NCBI GenBank assembly: GCA_937924505.1 | Contig: CALDSR010000005.1 | Coordinates: 1-64,000, forward strand | Reading direction: 5' to 3' | Length of the DNA stretch: 64,000 nt | From: an uncultured Granulosicoccus sp. | GTDB taxonomy: Bacteria > Pseudomonadota > Gammaproteobacteria > Granulosicoccales > Granulosicoccaceae | Part shown: positions 62,484-64,000 of the stretch, one piece after another | Position numbering within the stretch: position 1 is the stretch's first letter | Layout: each line of letters opens with the position of its first letter | Position numbers and translations under genes: made by a program | The notes under the pieces: model-generated | What the model was told of the DNA's origin: nothing | Seen by the model: the letters and a program-made list of their open reading frames with translations, nothing else | Databases searched by the model: none

Positions 62484-63680
62484 TCAGAAACCAACGTCGA
62501 CATCCAGATCAAACGCATCTCCGAGTTCTTCTGCCAGCGCACCGACCTTCTCCATTTCGTCATTGACGAAATTGTCCAGAGAATCTTCTGCATGCACCGC
62601 CGTATTGTCAGCCATGTATCGCGCCATGCGAACCTTGGTCCACGCGTAGCCAATGCCGAGTGTGAAAACCAAAATCAGGACGTTACTGATCGATATCCAC
62701 CAAAGTCCGCGAGCAGCAACTGTCGATTCAGGATCGACACGTTGGTCAATAATGCCATTGACGAACAGGTGTTCACGTAAACGTGAGCGGAAGTAGGAGG
62801 TAATCATGGTGCCAATAAAAAATATCAACAAATAGATAAAGCCAACGGCTGCCAAAGCAAATACAGAACCAGCTTGGCCTAACAGCTCCGGGCCCTCAAC
62901 AATACTTCCAAGAAAACCAGCATCCAGTATTCCGGACAAAGTCAACAGATAAACAATACCGCCGCCCACCACGAGGGCGATGAAGTACGCCAACAGAGAA
63001 AGCACTATCGCTTTGATATAAATCGCGTAAAAACGCCCGGTTGACAGCTCGCCACTAAATTTTGCTGTGCCATAGCGATAGTTTCGCAGCATATAGTTAG
63101 CAAGGCGTTTATGTATCCAGGGGTAAATGAGATACACCGCTAAAACAGCGACAACAATTAAACCGACCAGACCCTCCGGGGCAACACCGGAAATATATAA
63201 GCCACCAGCAACGACTGCCGCAACAAGCACGGGAATCAACGGCATGACCAGAAGATACATGTACATCGGCCCAAGCTTGCCATCGAAACCGAAACGCACA
63301 TTGCGATAACTGGTCATGCGCATATTGAATTTGATTGATCGCCAAACAGCCCAAGGCAGCAGCAATGCAAAAATCACGATGCCAACGATCGATACAGACG
63401 CACTGATCACGCCGCCAACCGTAAAGGCGATTAACAACAAGACCGCGATGATGCGTCCCAGCAGAATCTGCTTGCCGGTGGCGTGATAGTCGAAGCTTGA
63501 ATTATCGAGGTACGTGTTACCGGCAAAATAACGCTTGGTCCGGACCTTGGCCCAAGCCGAATAAATATAGAGGGTGATAATACTCAGCAGAATATTAACG
63601 ATCCAGATCTTGAAATACTCGCCACCGCGGCCAGTGAACCTGAACGGATACCGCGTTCCTTGCTTTGATCCAGTCATCAT
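62484..63680 (-). CDS. DUF898 (YjgN-family) multi-pass membrane protein
   Basis: This 398-residue protein has about eight predicted transmembrane helices. Two DUF898-type repeats each end in a short W-x-K-V-R-x-(K/A)-R-Y motif (AWAKVRTKRYFAGNTYL and AWTKVRMARYMADNT), and the N-terminal YPFRFTGRGGEYFKIWIVN is typical of YjgN. Its function is unknown. It is the first gene of a unit with the M48 protease, which starts 21 bp downstream, and zapE lies 48 bp upstream on the same strand. Confidence 0.85.
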   Translation of the reverse strand: MMTGSKQGTRYPFRFTGRGGEYFKIWIVNILLSIITLYIYSAWAKVRTKRYFAGNTYLDNSSFDYHATGKQILLGRIIAVLLLIAFTVGGVISASVSIVGIVIFALLLPWAVWRSIKFNMRMTSYRNVRFGFDGKLGPMYMYLLVMPLIPVLVAAVVAGGLYISGVAPEGLVGLIVVAVLAVYLIYPWIHKRLANYMLRNYRYGTAKFSGELSTGRFYAIYIKAIVLSLLAYFIALVVGGGIVYLLTLSGILDAGFLGSIVEGPELLGQAGSVFALAAVGFIYLLIFFIGTMITSYFRSRLREHLFVNGIIDQRVDPESTVAARGLWWISISNVLILVFTLGIGYAWTKVRMARYMADNTAVHAEDSLDNFVNDEMEKVGALAEELGDAFDLDVDVGF

Positions 63681-63728
63681 GACGAGGCCCGCTTTGGTTG
63701 AATTAATCCGAAGTGTAGACGGTCGCAG

Positions 63729-64000
63729 TCAGTTTTTCTCAGACCCAAACCCGTGATCCAGTCCCAGGTACTCGTGAGACTGCATTTCGGTCAATCGGCT
63801 CGCCGCACGCACGAATTCAAAGGCCAGTCGCTCACCGTGATAAAGATCATCAGGTAATGCCTCAGCCGACACGATCAGTTTGACTCGTCTGTCGTAAAAC
63901 TCATCAATAAGGTTGACGAACCGTCGCGCCTCATCAGTATTGGACTCACTCAATCGCGGGATATCACTGATCAGTACAGTCTGAAATACGCTGGCTATCT
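63729..64000 (-). CDS. zapE: Cell-division-associated ATPase ZapE, C-terminal part
   Basis: The frame is open to the right edge; about 89 C-terminal residues are inside the window. The segments TVLISDIPRL, RRFVNLIDEFYDRRVKLIVSA and RLTEMQSHEYLG match the C-terminal end of ZapE (AFG1-like AAA+ ATPase), which acts with FtsZ during constriction. The catalytic P-loop lies beyond the window. Confidence 0.85.
   Translation of the reverse strand, partial: IASVFQTVLISDIPRLSESNTDEARRFVNLIDEFYDRRVKLIVSAEALPDDLYHGERLAFEFVRAASRLTEMQSHEYLGLDHGFGSEKN

Noticed and set aside
1..64000. tRNA genes, insertion sequences, prophage and CRISPR arrays
   Set aside because: Reading through the window I found no T-loop motif in a cloverleaf context, transposase, integrase or regularly spaced repeats. 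A tRNAscan or ISfinder search could overturn this.

Overview
The window comes from the chromosome of a free-living gammaproteobacterium outside the Enterobacterales. Three gene blocks follow Pseudomonas order as I remember it: rRNA operon - tyrS - M23 peptidase - erpA - argC; pilGHIJ-chpA next to gshB-tonB-yqgE-ruvX-pyrR-pyrB-pyrC'; and pilT/pilU divergent from yggS-proC-yggT. The exact genus cannot be decided from sequence alone. The osmolyte-type sugar operon and the secreted glycan enzymes would fit a marine or saline habitat, but that is inference. I recognised no tRNA gene, insertion sequence, prophage or CRISPR array.

Layout: (1) 1-5.8 kb. The window opens inside the leader of an rRNA operon on the minus strand (two promoters and a boxA), whose 16S gene lies off the left edge. 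It is followed by tyrS, an M23 endopeptidase, erpA, a coiled-coil membrane protein and argC. (2) 6-13.2 kb. A compact Pil-Chp chemosensory operon (pilG, pilH, pilI, pilJ, chpA) has a PilJ with almost no periplasmic domain and no pilK or chpB. (3) 13.3-19 kb. gshB, tonB, yqgE, ruvX, pyrR, pyrB and a pseudo-dihydroorotase run in one direction, mostly with overlapping ends. (4) 19-25.3 kb. tdk is followed by a carbohydrate block: a secreted DUF5060-type glycosidase-like protein, an exostosin-type glycosyltransferase, and a galacturonokinase-like GHMP kinase paired with a nucleotidyltransferase. (5) 25.4-31.1 kb. pilT-pilU with a strong terminator, then yggS, tal, proC and yggT. (6) 31.1-38.1 kb. 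A lysine-rich HU-like protein with palindromes upstream, then gspC-gspD-gspE-gspF without gspG-N.

(7) 38.2-40 kb. msrA, a class III-like PPK2 and an unknown 99-residue protein form one overlapping operon. (8) 40-47.3 kb. A LacI regulator with an 18-bp perfect operator precedes an ABC sugar importer, an MGH1-like GH63 hydrolase and a D-lyxose/mannose isomerase. I read this as a hexosylglycerate (for example mannosylglycerate) uptake and breakdown operon. (9) 47.3-51.5 kb. A CopD-like membrane protein, L-serine deaminase, a secreted trypsin-like protease and two Slp-family lipoproteins. (10) 51.8-59.3 kb. A looser group rich in purine catabolism genes (PuuE-type allantoinase, hydroxyisourate hydrolase, adenine deaminase), mixed with a redoxin, an SDR, an acyl-CoA ligase and a HAD phosphatase that appears to start at AUU. 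(11) 59.4-64 kb. bipA, a DUF898 membrane protein paired with an M48 protease, and the C-terminal end of zapE at the right edge.

The two best candidates for under-described systems are the carbohydrate block at 19.7-25.3 kb and the LacI-controlled sugar operon at 40.1-47.3 kb. At the RNA and operator level, the most unusual structures are the three-armed repeat at 47311-47361 and the matched palindromes upstream of the HU-like gene.
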